Source: Thermoflexus sp. | GTDB taxonomy: Bacteria > Chloroflexota > Anaerolineae > Thermoflexales > Thermoflexaceae | NCBI GenBank assembly: GCA_017743605.1 | Contig: JAGHYO010000117.1 | Span: 1 to 6,900, forward strand | Direction of reading: 5' to 3' | Length of the DNA: 6,900 nt | In this document: piece after piece, positions 1 through 6,900 of the stretch | How positions within the stretch are numbered: position 1 is the first letter of the stretch | Layout: the number at the start of each line of letters is the position of its first letter | Notes under the pieces: model-generated | Seen by the model: only the letters and a program-made list of their open reading frames with translations | What the model was told of the DNA's origin: nothing | The model's database searches: none | Translations under genes and position numbers: made by a program

Positions 1-1016
1 TGTTCGTGCAGGCGGAGAGCGAGATCGCGGCCATCAACATGGTCTACGGCGCGGCTTGCACCGGCGCCCGCGTGATGACCTCCTCCTCCGGCCCGGGCAT
101 CAGCCTGATGATGGAGGGCCTCTCCTACATCGCGGGCACGGAGGTGCCCTGTGTGATCATCGACGTGATGCGTGGTGGCCCCGGCCTGGGGAACATCGCG
201 CCCTCCCAGGGGGATTACCACCAAATCGTCCGCGGCGGCGGCCACGGGGATTATCGGGTGATCACCTTGGCCCCGGCGACGGTGCAGGAGGCCATCGACT
301 TCACGGTCCTGGCCTTTGACTTGGCCGAGCGCTACCGCACTATCGCCGTGGTGCTGACGGATGGGAGCATCGGTCAGATGATGGAGCCGGCCGAGCTGCC
401 GCCCATGCGCGAGCTCCCGCGGACCCGCCCGGAGTGGGCAGTGACCGGCGCCCAGGGCCGTCCCCGGCGCGTCCTGAGCTCTATTTACCTCGACCCCTAT
501 GAGGAGGAGAAGACCAACCGGCGGCTGCTGGAGCGCTGGCGGCAGATCCAGGCCCAGGAGGCGCGGTATCGGGAGTATTACCTGGACGACGCCGAGTGGG
601 TGGTGGTGAGCTTCGGCATTGCGGGGCGGGTGGCCCTCTCGGCGGTGCGGGCCGCCCGGGCCGAAGGCATCCGGGTGGGGCTGCTCCGTCCGTTGACCCT
701 CAGCCCCTTCCCCTACGCCGCCATCGAGGCCCTGAGCCGTCAGGCGGAGGCCTTCCTGGTGGTAGAGATGAACGCCGGTCAGATGCTGGACGACGTCATG
801 CTGGCGGTGGCCCAGCGCGCCCCAGTGGCCTTCTACGGGCGGATGGGCGGCGTGGTGCCGTTCCCCGATGAGATCCTGGAGGAGATCCGCCGCCTGGTCC
901 GGGAGCCGCCGCCCCATGAGGCCGATCCCCGCGAAGCCTGGTTCCGCCGCACGGGGATGTCCAGGAAAAGGGATGGGGGCGGCCCATCTGGCGTGCGGGA
1001 AGCAGTGAACCCCTAA
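1..1016 (+). CDS. 2-oxoacid:ferredoxin oxidoreductase alpha subunit (VorB/KorA-like), 5' partial
   Basis: This is the alpha subunit of a 2-oxoacid:ferredoxin oxidoreductase, the enzyme class that converts a 2-oxoacid plus CoA to acyl-CoA and CO2 while reducing ferredoxin in the cytoplasm. The reading frame is open to the left edge (first full codon at 3-5, TTC), and the GTG at 6 sits inside a conserved segment (FVQAESEIAAINM), so it is internal and the true start lies upstream. About 50-65 residues are probably missing, judging from the usual 350-380 aa. Visible hallmarks are TSSSGPG (nt 78-98), RGGPGLGNIAPSQGDY (from nt 171) and GGGHGDY (about nt 234-254) in the pyrimidine-binding domain. 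A C-terminal domain II with the SFGIAGR segment (about nt 609-629) follows. This motif set resembles proteins annotated VorB, favouring branched-chain 2-oxoacids, but 2-oxoglutarate cannot be excluded. Only 21 bp separate it from the beta subunit, so the two are translated from one message. The last 25 or so residues, rich in Arg, Gly and Pro, look unconserved. Confidence 0.93.
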   Translation, partial: FVQAESEIAAINMVYGAACTGARVMTSSSGPGISLMMEGLSYIAGTEVPCVIIDVMRGGPGLGNIAPSQGDYHQIVRGGGHGDYRVITLAPATVQEAIDFTVLAFDLAERYRTIAVVLTDGSIGQMMEPAELPPMRELPRTRPEWAVTGAQGRPRRVLSSIYLDPYEEEKTNRRLLERWRQIQAQEARYREYYLDDAEWVVVSFGIAGRVALSAVRAARAEGIRVGLLRPLTLSPFPYAAIEALSRQAEAFLVVEMNAGQMLDDVMLAVAQRAPVAFYGRMGGVVPFPDEILEEIRRLVREPPPHEADPREAWFRRTGMSRKRDGGGPSGVREAVNP

Positions 1017-1030
1017 GGGACAGGAAGGAG
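1012..1030 (+). repeat. Stop/Shine-Dalgarno spanning direct repeat, copy 1
   Basis: The 19 bp covering the alpha stop codon and the beta Shine-Dalgarno match 1822-1840 at 17 of 19 positions. The shared core is CCTAAGGGAC, two differing bases, then GAAGGAG. It may be chance convergence on a stop plus ribosome site, or a small duplication. Confidence 0.5.
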
Positions 1031-1037
1031 ATCTGAC

Positions 1038-1826
1038 ATGGTGGCGACGATCCCGCTGGAGCTGGCTTATGAGAAGGCCTACGAGCGGCCGCGCGTCCTC
1101 CGCGAGGTGCACACGCATTACTGCCCCGGGTGCACCCACGGCGTGGCCCATCGCCTGATCGCGGAGGTCCTGGAGGAGATGGGCCTGCGGGAGATCACCA
1201 TCGGGGTGGCTTCCGTGGGCTGCTCCGTCTTCGCCTACAACTACTTCGACGTGGATTTCGTGGAGGCTCCCCACGGCCGGGCGCCGGCCATGGCCACCGG
1301 CATCAAGCGGGTGCTGCCGGACCGCATCGTCTTCACCTACCAGGGGGACGGGGACCTGGCCTCCATCGGGATGGGGGAGATCATCCACACGGCGGCCCGC
1401 GGAGAGAACATCACGGTGATCTTCATCAACAACGCCAACTACGGGATGACCGGCGGGCAGATGGCGCCGACCACCCTCCCCGGCCAGCGGACGACCACCA
1501 CACCTCAGGGCCGGGACGTGCGCTGCTCAGGCCATCCCATCCGCATGGCAGAGCTGCTGGCTGGCCTGGAGGGGCCCAGCTGCGTGGTGCGCCGCAGCCT
1601 CCACGATCCGAAGCACATCCGCCTGGCGAAGAAGGCGATCCGGCTGGCCTTCGAAGCCCAGCGGCGGGGCCTCGGCTTCTCCTTCGTGGAGCTGCTCTCC
1701 ACCTGCCCGACGAACTGGGGGCTCTCGCCCATCGAGGCGATGCGCTGGGTGGAGGAGATGATGATCCCGGTCTTCCCGTTGGGGGACTTCAAGGTGGCCC
1801 CCGCGCTGAAGGCCATGCGGACCTAA
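1038..1826 (+). CDS. 2-oxoacid:ferredoxin oxidoreductase beta subunit (TPP and [4Fe-4S] binding)
   Basis: The 262-aa protein is the catalytic beta subunit, which binds thiamine pyrophosphate and carries the proximal [4Fe-4S] cluster that takes electrons from the 2-oxoacid. Residues that fit the cluster ligands of the family are C29 and C32 (CPGCTHG), C62 (SVGCSVF) and C223 (LLSTCPTNWG). The TPP/Mg site is GDGD at 103-106, followed by the N131-N132 and NYGMTGGQ segment (134-141). EAPHGRAPAMATGIKR (76-91) is also typical of the Vor/Kor/Por beta family. Length is normal for a stand-alone beta subunit. The ATG at 1038 has AAGGAG at 1025-1030, 7 nt upstream, and starts just before the conserved N-terminal part, so the start is secure. 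It lies between alpha and gamma in an operon. One small departure is Thr33 in CPGCTHG, where the family commonly has Gly. The substrate is not decided by the sequence; branched-chain 2-oxoacid or 2-oxoglutarate are the leading options. Confidence 0.94.
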   Translation: MVATIPLELAYEKAYERPRVLREVHTHYCPGCTHGVAHRLIAEVLEEMGLREITIGVASVGCSVFAYNYFDVDFVEAPHGRAPAMATGIKRVLPDRIVFTYQGDGDLASIGMGEIIHTAARGENITVIFINNANYGMTGGQMAPTTLPGQRTTTTPQGRDVRCSGHPIRMAELLAGLEGPSCVVRRSLHDPKHIRLAKKAIRLAFEAQRRGLGFSFVELLSTCPTNWGLSPIEAMRWVEEMMIPVFPLGDFKVAPALKAMRT

Positions 1827-1840
1827 GGGACGCGAAGGAG
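1822..1840 (+). repeat. Stop/Shine-Dalgarno spanning direct repeat, copy 2
   Basis: This is the partner of 1012-1030, covering the beta stop codon and a purine-rich AAGGAG. Unlike copy 1 it is not followed by a start codon at useful distance; the gamma start uses a second Shine-Dalgarno 22 bp further on. Confidence 0.5.
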
Positions 1841-1861
1841 GGCAGGCCCACCCTGTGATCC

Positions 1862-1867
1862 AGGAGG
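1862..1867 (+). promoter_or_regulatory. Shine-Dalgarno that sets the gamma-subunit start at ATG 1873
   Basis: AGGAGG lies 5 nt before the ATG at 1873. An in-frame GTG at 1855 is the alternative start, but its nearest purine-rich site (AAGGAGG at 1835-1841) is 13 nt away, which is too far for good initiation. The conserved protein also begins right after the ATG (MQIEIVIAGFGGQG), so ATG 1873 is preferred. Confidence 0.75.
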
Positions 1868-1872
1868 TGCCC

Positions 1873-2433
1873 ATGCAGATTGAGATCGTCATCGCTGGGT
1901 TCGGCGGCCAGGGCATCCTGTTCGCTGGGCAGGTGCTGGCCTACGCGGCGATGGACGCCGGCAAAGAAGTGACTTGGTTCCCCTCCTATGGGCCGGAGAT
2001 GCGCGGGGGGACCGCCAACTGCACGGTGATCATCTCCGATGAGGAGATCGGATCCCCGTTGGTGCGGCATCCCCGCGCGGCCATCGTGATGAACCGCCCC
2101 TCCCTGGACAAATACGAGCCGCTGGTCCGGCCGGGAGGGCTTCTGGTCGTGAACGTCTCCATGTCCGGGCGGGCGGTGGAGCGAACGGATTTGGAGGTGG
2201 TGGCGCTCCCGGCCAGTGAGATGGCGGAAGCCCTGGGCGACCGACGGCTGGCCAACATGGTGCTGGTGGGGGCCCTGCTCGCCCGGCTCCCGGTGCTGAC
2301 GCTGGACCAGGTGGAGCAAGCGTTGCGGGAACACATGCCAGGACGCCACCGGCATCTCGTCGAGCAGAACATCCAGGCCCTGCGGGAAGGGGCCCGCGCT
2401 GCTCAGGAAGCCCTCGCGATCCTTCCGCGTTAA
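1873..2433 (+). CDS. 2-oxoacid:ferredoxin oxidoreductase gamma subunit
   Basis: From the ATG at 1873 this gives a 186-aa protein, normal for the separately encoded gamma subunit (POR/KOR/VOR gamma domain, the CoA-side subunit). Family hallmarks are the N-terminal IVIAGFGGQGILFAGQ segment (about residues 5-20), the SYGPEMRGGTANC segment (about 38-50), and the later NMVLVGALLARL helix. The family acts only with alpha and beta (and usually a ferredoxin-like delta subunit), and here it follows beta after 46 bp in the same operon. A longer form starting at GTG 1855 would add six residues (MIQEVP) with a worse ribosome site. A hairpin region follows about 30 bp after the stop, consistent with gamma being the last gene of the operon. 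No frameshift or truncation is seen. The delta subunit is not in the window and is expected upstream of alpha. Confidence 0.93.
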   Translation: MQIEIVIAGFGGQGILFAGQVLAYAAMDAGKEVTWFPSYGPEMRGGTANCTVIISDEEIGSPLVRHPRAAIVMNRPSLDKYEPLVRPGGLLVVNVSMSGRAVERTDLEVVALPASEMAEALGDRRLANMVLVGALLARLPVLTLDQVEQALREHMPGRHRHLVEQNIQALREGARAAQEALAILPR

Positions 2434-2463
2434 GCGAATCCTGCCTCCACGCATCAGGCATCG

Positions 2464-2508
2464 GGAGGCCTCGAAAGGGCCTCCTTGTGCGGGGGTGGTT
2501 TCCCCTTT
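2464..2508 (+). terminator. Candidate terminator after the oxidoreductase operon
   Basis: GGAGGCC (2464-2470) and GGCCTCC (2478-2484) form a 7-bp perfect, GC-only-but-one stem with a 7-nt loop. It is followed by TTG rather than a long T run. A second, weaker hairpin can form between GGGG within 2491-2495 and CCCC (2502-2505), followed by TTTGTT. Position between two functionally unrelated operons and just before a promoter supports a terminator, but the weak T tract means that termination may be partial. Confidence 0.5.
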
Positions 2509-2509
2509 G

Positions 2510-2540
2510 TTGATCCCTTTTCGGGCAAATGCGATAAAAT
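2510..2540 (+). promoter_or_regulatory. Sigma70-like promoter for the J-protein/HtrA operon
   Basis: TTGATC (2510-2515) matches a -35 box in its first four bases, and GATAAA (2533-2538) is a -10-like box at the ideal 17-bp spacing. The stretch is clearly AT-richer than its surroundings. A transcript would start near 2545, leaving a leader of about 68 nt before the ATG at 2614. An inverted repeat (TTCGGG 2520-2525, CCCGAA 2541-2546) brackets the -10 box and may be an operator. No exact CIRCE or HAIR element was seen. Confidence 0.55.
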
Positions 2541-2546
2541 CCCGAA
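2520..2546. promoter_or_regulatory. Possible operator: inverted repeat centred on the -10 box
   Basis: The arms TTCGGG (2520-2525) and CCCGAA (2541-2546) are perfect 6-bp inverted repeats separated by 15 bp, with their centre at the start of the -10 box (2533). A dimeric repressor bound here would block RNA polymerase. The encoded HspR-like protein is an obvious candidate, but the arms do not resemble the known HspR target (CTTGAGT-N7-ACTCAAG), so the link is inference. Confidence 0.3.
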
Positions 2547-2613
2547 TTGAGCGTAGAGCATCTCTGCGGGGATACTGAGGCGAATCGGGCGTGTGGAAGA
2601 CCGGAGCAGCGGG

Positions 2614-3525
2614 ATGGAGTTCAAGGACTACTATGCCATCCTCGGCGTGAGCCCCGAGGCCAGCGAGGAGGAGATCAAGCGGGCCTACCGCAAGCTGGCC
2701 CGCCAATACCATCCCGATGTCAACCCAGGGGACAAGGTAGCAGAGGAGAAATTCAAAGAGATCAACGAGGCCTACGAGGTGCTCTCGGACCTCGAGAAGC
2801 GGCGCAAATACGATGAGCTCCGCCGCCAGTATGAGGCCTGGCGCCGGGCCGGCTATGATCCCAGGCAGTTCGACTGGTCCCCATGGGTCCAGCCGGGTGG
2901 GGGGCGGGTGGAGGCCCGGGACCTGCAGGATCTTTTCTCGGATTTCTTTGAGATGTTGTTCGGCGGGATGCCTCGGCGGACCCGGGGGTGGACGGCCACG
3001 CGGCTTTGGGGGCGGGACGTGGAGCAGCCCCTCACCCTCACCCTAGAGGAAGCCTTCCGGGGAACCACCCGAATCATCCAGGCGCGGGACGGGCGGCGGC
3101 TGGAAGTTCGCATCCCGTCGGGGGTACGCACTGGATCCCGGGTGCGGGTCCCGGGGGCGGGGGAGCCTGGCTACGGCAGCCCGCCAGGGGATCTTTACCT
3201 GGTGATCGAGGTTGCCCCTCATCCCCAGTTCGAGCGTCAGGATCAAGACCTCTATGCCCCCTTATCGGTTGACCTCTATGCAGTGGTCTTAGGCGGCGAG
3301 GTTCCCTTCCGTCATCTGGATGGACGAACCTTGATGGTGCGGATCCCCCCGGAGACCCAAAACGGCGCGCTGATCCGCCTGCGCGGGGAAGGCATGCCCT
3401 CCCCAAACCGGCCAGGGGAGCGGGGCGATTTGTATCTCCGGGTCACGGTGGAGATCCCGCGGAACCTGACCCCCCGGGAGCGGGAGCTCTTCGCGGAGCT
3501 GGCCCGCATGCGTCGGGGGCGCTGA
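2614..3525 (+). CDS. cbpA: CbpA-type J-domain co-chaperone (DnaJ family, no zinc finger)
   Basis: The 303-aa protein is a class B J-protein that would deliver substrates to DnaK and stimulate its ATPase in the cytoplasm. Residues 4-68 are a complete J domain with DYYAILGV (5-12), the essential HPD at 33-35, KFKEINEAYEVLSD (46-59) and YDELR. Residues about 75-120 take the place of the G/F linker and end in DLFSDFFEMLFGG (106-118). Residues about 134-285 are the two substrate-binding beta domains, with the typical LTLEEAFRGTT (142-152), IPSGVRTGSRVRVPGAG (167-183), PGDLYLVIEVAPHPQFER (191-208) and GGEVPF segments. The CxxCxGxG repeats of true DnaJ are absent. The tail LTPRERELFAELARM matches the family's end. 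ATG 2614 is chosen because GGAG (2603-2606) lies 7 nt upstream and the J domain starts at once; a GTG at 2593 would add seven residues. It is the first gene after the promoter and heads a stress-type operon with two HtrA proteases. Confidence 0.94.
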   Translation: MEFKDYYAILGVSPEASEEEIKRAYRKLARQYHPDVNPGDKVAEEKFKEINEAYEVLSDLEKRRKYDELRRQYEAWRRAGYDPRQFDWSPWVQPGGGRVEARDLQDLFSDFFEMLFGGMPRRTRGWTATRLWGRDVEQPLTLTLEEAFRGTTRIIQARDGRRLEVRIPSGVRTGSRVRVPGAGEPGYGSPPGDLYLVIEVAPHPQFERQDQDLYAPLSVDLYAVVLGGEVPFRHLDGRTLMVRIPPETQNGALIRLRGEGMPSPNRPGERGDLYLRVTVEIPRNLTPRERELFAELARMRRGR

Positions 3526-3592
3526 GGGCAGCGGGCGGTCAGAAGCCGCGCGACGGCGTCGCCTATCCTGAAACCAAAAGGGGTGAGAACCG

Positions 3593-4762
3593 ATGCGCTG
3601 GAAGAACGGGTTCTGGCTGTTGTTAGGCCTCAGCGTGCTGCTCAGTGGCTGTCGCTCGCTCCCGTTGCGGGAGCGGATCTTTGTCACCCCCACCCCCCGC
3701 CCTGGGGGCGCCGTTGTCCGATCGGTCGGGCCGATACCGACGCCCCTCCCATCGACCTCCGGCCTCGACGAGGAGGAGCAGCGCCTGATCGCCATCTACC
3801 AGAAGGTCCTCCCCTCCGTCGTCAACATCGACGTGGAGGGCACGGAGGTCTCTGCGTTCGGAAGCGGGTCCGGCTTCGTTTACGACACGGACGGCCACAT
3901 CGTCACCAACAACCACGTGGTGATGCGCGCGGGGGAGATCTGGGTGACGTTCTACGATGGCACAGTGGCCCCGGCGCGGGTCGTGGGCCGTGATGTCTAC
4001 AGCGACCTGGCGGTGGTCCGGGTGGATGTGCCCCGGGAGCTACTCCGGCCAGTTGAGCTGGGGGATTCGGAGACGCTGCGGGTGGGCCAGAAAGTGGTGG
4101 CCATCGGCAACCCCTTCGGGCTGCGGGGGACGATGACCCTTGGGATCATCAGCGCCCTCGGCCGGGCTCTGCAGACCCCCACCCGCTTCCAGATCCCGGA
4201 TGTGATCCAGACCGATGCGCCCATCAACCCGGGCAACTCCGGCGGGCCTCTGGTGGACCTGGAGGGACGGGTGATCGGTGTGAACTCGGCCATCCGGACG
4301 GACTCGGACTTGGGCATCCCAGCCAACATTGGGATCGGATTCGCCGTCCCGGTGAACGCCGTCAAGCAGGTGGTGCCCCAGTTGATCCGCGAGGGGCGGG
4401 CCCGTTACCCATATCTTGGGATCACCGCCGCAGGGAATGTCTCTCTGGCCGAGCTGCGCGCACGCGGGTATGACGTCCCGGACGTGCGTGGCGTCCTGAT
4501 CCAGGAGATCCAGCCCGACGGCCCGGCGGCTCGGGCGGGCCTGCGAGGCGGCACCCGCGAGGTGCGGGTCCGTGGGGTCCCCGTCCGGCTCGGGGGTGAC
4601 ATTGTCACAGCCATTGACGGGCGTCCCGTCGCCTCATTCGATGAGCTGGTCTCGCATCTCGTCAACCGCACGGAGGTTGGCCAGACGGTCACTCTGACCA
4701 TCCTGCGGGACGGCCAGGAGCGGCAGATCCGGGTCACTTTGGGGGAGCGGCCGTCCCCGTGA
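3593..4762 (+). CDS. htrA: HtrA/DegP-family serine protease, predicted lipoprotein
   Basis: This 389-aa trypsin-like protease with one PDZ domain degrades or guards misfolded proteins outside the cytoplasmic membrane. A lipoprotein signal is seen: charged MRWKN, a hydrophobic stretch, and the lipobox LSGC with Cys20 as lipid site. A low-complexity linker rich in Pro and Thr follows (TPTPRP, PTPLPS; about 32-58). The protease domain (about 65-265) holds the triad His108 (NNHVV), Asp138 (YSDLAVV) and Ser216 (GNSGGP), all intact. The PDZ domain (about 274-385) has GPAARAGL and GGDIVTAIDGRPV separated by about 17 residues, longer than in E. coli DegP. ATG 3593 follows AGGGGTGAG (3579-3587) and begins directly with the signal sequence. 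The gene is 67 bp after the J-protein gene with no clear promoter or terminator in the gap, so co-transcription is likely. It is a close paralogue of the next gene. Confidence 0.93.
   Translation: MRWKNGFWLLLGLSVLLSGCRSLPLRERIFVTPTPRPGGAVVRSVGPIPTPLPSTSGLDEEEQRLIAIYQKVLPSVVNIDVEGTEVSAFGSGSGFVYDTDGHIVTNNHVVMRAGEIWVTFYDGTVAPARVVGRDVYSDLAVVRVDVPRELLRPVELGDSETLRVGQKVVAIGNPFGLRGTMTLGIISALGRALQTPTRFQIPDVIQTDAPINPGNSGGPLVDLEGRVIGVNSAIRTDSDLGIPANIGIGFAVPVNAVKQVVPQLIREGRARYPYLGITAAGNVSLAELRARGYDVPDVRGVLIQEIQPDGPAARAGLRGGTREVRVRGVPVRLGGDIVTAIDGRPVASFDELVSHLVNRTEVGQTVTLTILRDGQERQIRVTLGERPSP
4202..4275 (+). repeat. Protease active-site block shared by both htrA genes, copy 1
   Basis: The 74 bp coding for the active-site serine region match 5435-5508 at 69 of 74 positions without gaps, including most silent positions. 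The flanks diverge more quickly. The block reflects paralogy, perhaps with gene conversion. Confidence 0.75.
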
Positions 4763-4783
4763 TCTGATCCGGAGGGGCGAGCG

Positions 4784-5974
<1,191 letters not shown>

Positions 5975-5984
5975 GCGATTCCCG

Positions 5985-5994
5985 AAGGAGGTGA
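5985..5994 (+). promoter_or_regulatory. Full-length Shine-Dalgarno that sets the hspR start at ATG 6003
   Basis: AAGGAGGTGA complements the 16S rRNA 3' tail over ten bases and sits 8 nt before ATG 6003. An in-frame GTG at 5991 lies inside this ribosome site and so cannot be the start it serves. The strong site suggests that the regulator is made efficiently despite being late in the operon. Confidence 0.8.
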
Positions 5995-6002
5995 GGGCAA
6001 CC

Positions 6003-6356
6003 ATGGAGGTCCGGACCTACACGGTGGAAGTGGTGGATGAGGACGAGCCACGCTACCGGATCGGAGCGGTGGCGGCGATGGTGCAGCTGCATCCGCAGAC
6101 CATCCGGTATTACGAGTCCATTGGGCTGATCGCTCCGCGCCGGCCCCGTGGCCGGAACCGCCTGTATTCCGAGCGAGATGTAGCTCGGCTGCGCCGCATC
6201 GTGGAGCTGACCCGTCTGGGGGTGAACCTGGCTGGGGTGGAGATCATCCTGCGCTTGCAGGAGCAGATCGAGACCCTGCAGGTGGAAGCGGAGCGGCTTC
6301 GCGCTATGCTCGCTGCCTCCGTTTCTGGGGATCCAGAAGCGCATCCGGGACCCTGA
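6003..6356 (+). CDS. hspR: HspR-like MerR-family heat-shock regulator
   Basis: The 117-aa protein has one N-terminal MerR-type winged helix-turn-helix and a short C-terminal coiled coil. It is the size of HspR repressors, which control dnaK/clpB-type genes and often rely on DnaK as co-repressor. Seen directly: YRIGAVAAMVQLHPQTIRYYESIGLI (18-43) forms the helix-turn-helix, GRNRLYSERDVARLRRI (50-66) forms the wing and next helix. The segment LGVNLAGVEIILRLQ (72-86) closely follows the HspR signature (VNLAG followed by an I-L-x-L/LQ helix). Residues about 80-105 could form the dimer coiled coil. No effector-binding domain or metal-binding cysteines are present. It begins 28 bp after the second htrA and ends the chaperone/protease set, as hspR often closes the dnaK operon in other bacteria; this suggests autoregulation of this operon. 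A generic MerR regulator is the alternative. The last dozen residues look unstructured. Confidence 0.85.
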   Translation: MEVRTYTVEVVDEDEPRYRIGAVAAMVQLHPQTIRYYESIGLIAPRRPRGRNRLYSERDVARLRRIVELTRLGVNLAGVEIILRLQEQIETLQVEAERLRAMLAASVSGDPEAHPGP

Positions 6357-6384
6357 AACATGTCCGCTGGCATCCTGAACCGTG

Positions 6385-6390
6385 AGGAGG
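6385..6390 (+). promoter_or_regulatory. Shine-Dalgarno that supports the GTG start of yjbQ
   Basis: AGGAGG lies 7 nt before GTG 6398. It decides the start of the YjbQ-like protein and means that its N-terminal extension is probably translated. Confidence 0.65.
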
Positions 6391-6397
6391 GAGCGTC

Positions 6398-6900
<503 letters not shown>

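Noticed and set aside
6..8. GTG at the left edge as the start of the alpha subunit
   Set aside because: The codon before it (TTC) and the residues after it belong to a conserved internal segment of the family, so the gene must begin outside the window.
1130..1858. Plus-strand 242-codon frame overlapping the beta subunit
   Set aside because: The product is Gly/Arg/Pro/His-rich with no domain, and the other frame encodes a complete conserved enzyme.
2546..2566. ATTGAGC near the predicted transcript start as half of a HAIR (HspR) site
   Set aside because: The expected inverted partner ACTCAAG is not found 7 bp further on (ATCTCTG is there), so it does not meet the known consensus.
1789..2712. 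Minus-strand open frame of 307 codons across the gamma subunit and the intergenic region
   Set aside because: Its translation has low complexity with many His, Arg, Gly and Pro and no recognisable domain. It runs through a conserved gene, a promoter and a candidate terminator; it is a by-product of high GC content.
3550..3562. Hairpin GCGAC-GGC-GTCGC between the J-protein and first htrA genes as a terminator
   Set aside because: The stem has only 5 bp and no T tract follows; readthrough is more likely.
3564..3569. TATCCT as a -10 box of a separate htrA promoter
   Set aside because: No -35-like box is found 16-18 bp upstream, and the surroundings are GC-rich.

Overview
The window is a compact, GC-rich bacterial stretch with every supported gene on the + strand and very short gaps. 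The gene types and layout fit a thermophilic or anaerobe-derived Chloroflexota-like bacterium. The hints are Thr/Pro-rich linkers in the exported proteases, an HspR-type MerR regulator, a DnaJ-family protein without a zinc finger, and a 2-oxoacid:ferredoxin oxidoreductase of the separate-subunit type. This taxonomic placement is inference from style and gene content; there is no rRNA or other marker here.

Region 1 (1-2433) is the end of a 2-oxoacid:ferredoxin oxidoreductase operon. It holds the alpha subunit (5' end outside the window), the TPP/[4Fe-4S]-binding beta subunit and the gamma subunit. Together they would oxidatively decarboxylate a 2-oxoacid to an acyl-CoA and pass electrons to ferredoxin. 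The alpha sequence most resembles the VorB/Kor group, so a branched-chain 2-oxoacid or 2-oxoglutarate is the likely substrate. A ferredoxin-like delta subunit is expected just upstream but cannot be seen. A GC-rich hairpin region with a candidate terminator closes this operon (about 2440-2508).

Region 2 (2509-6356) looks like a protein-quality-control operon. A sigma70-like promoter (2510-2540), with an inverted repeat centred on its -10 element, precedes a CbpA-type J-domain co-chaperone. Two tandem, paralogous HtrA/DegP serine proteases follow: the first is a predicted lipoprotein, the second has an ordinary signal peptide or membrane anchor. Then comes a short HspR-like MerR regulator. The likely logic is that cytoplasmic folding help (J-protein with an unseen DnaK) and envelope proteolysis (HtrA pair) are made together and controlled by the regulator encoded at the end of the operon.

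Region 3 (6357-6900) is the start of a YjbQ/UPF0047 protein gene, cut by the window end. It lies 41 bp behind the regulator with its own strong Shine-Dalgarno and probably belongs to the same transcript. No RNA genes, insertion sequences, CRISPR arrays or origins were seen. I found no clear evidence of a wholly new system. The most worthwhile leads are the promoter-spanning inverted repeat, the mixed chaperone/protease/regulator layout with differently anchored HtrA paralogues, and the mutually exclusive hairpins between the two operons.
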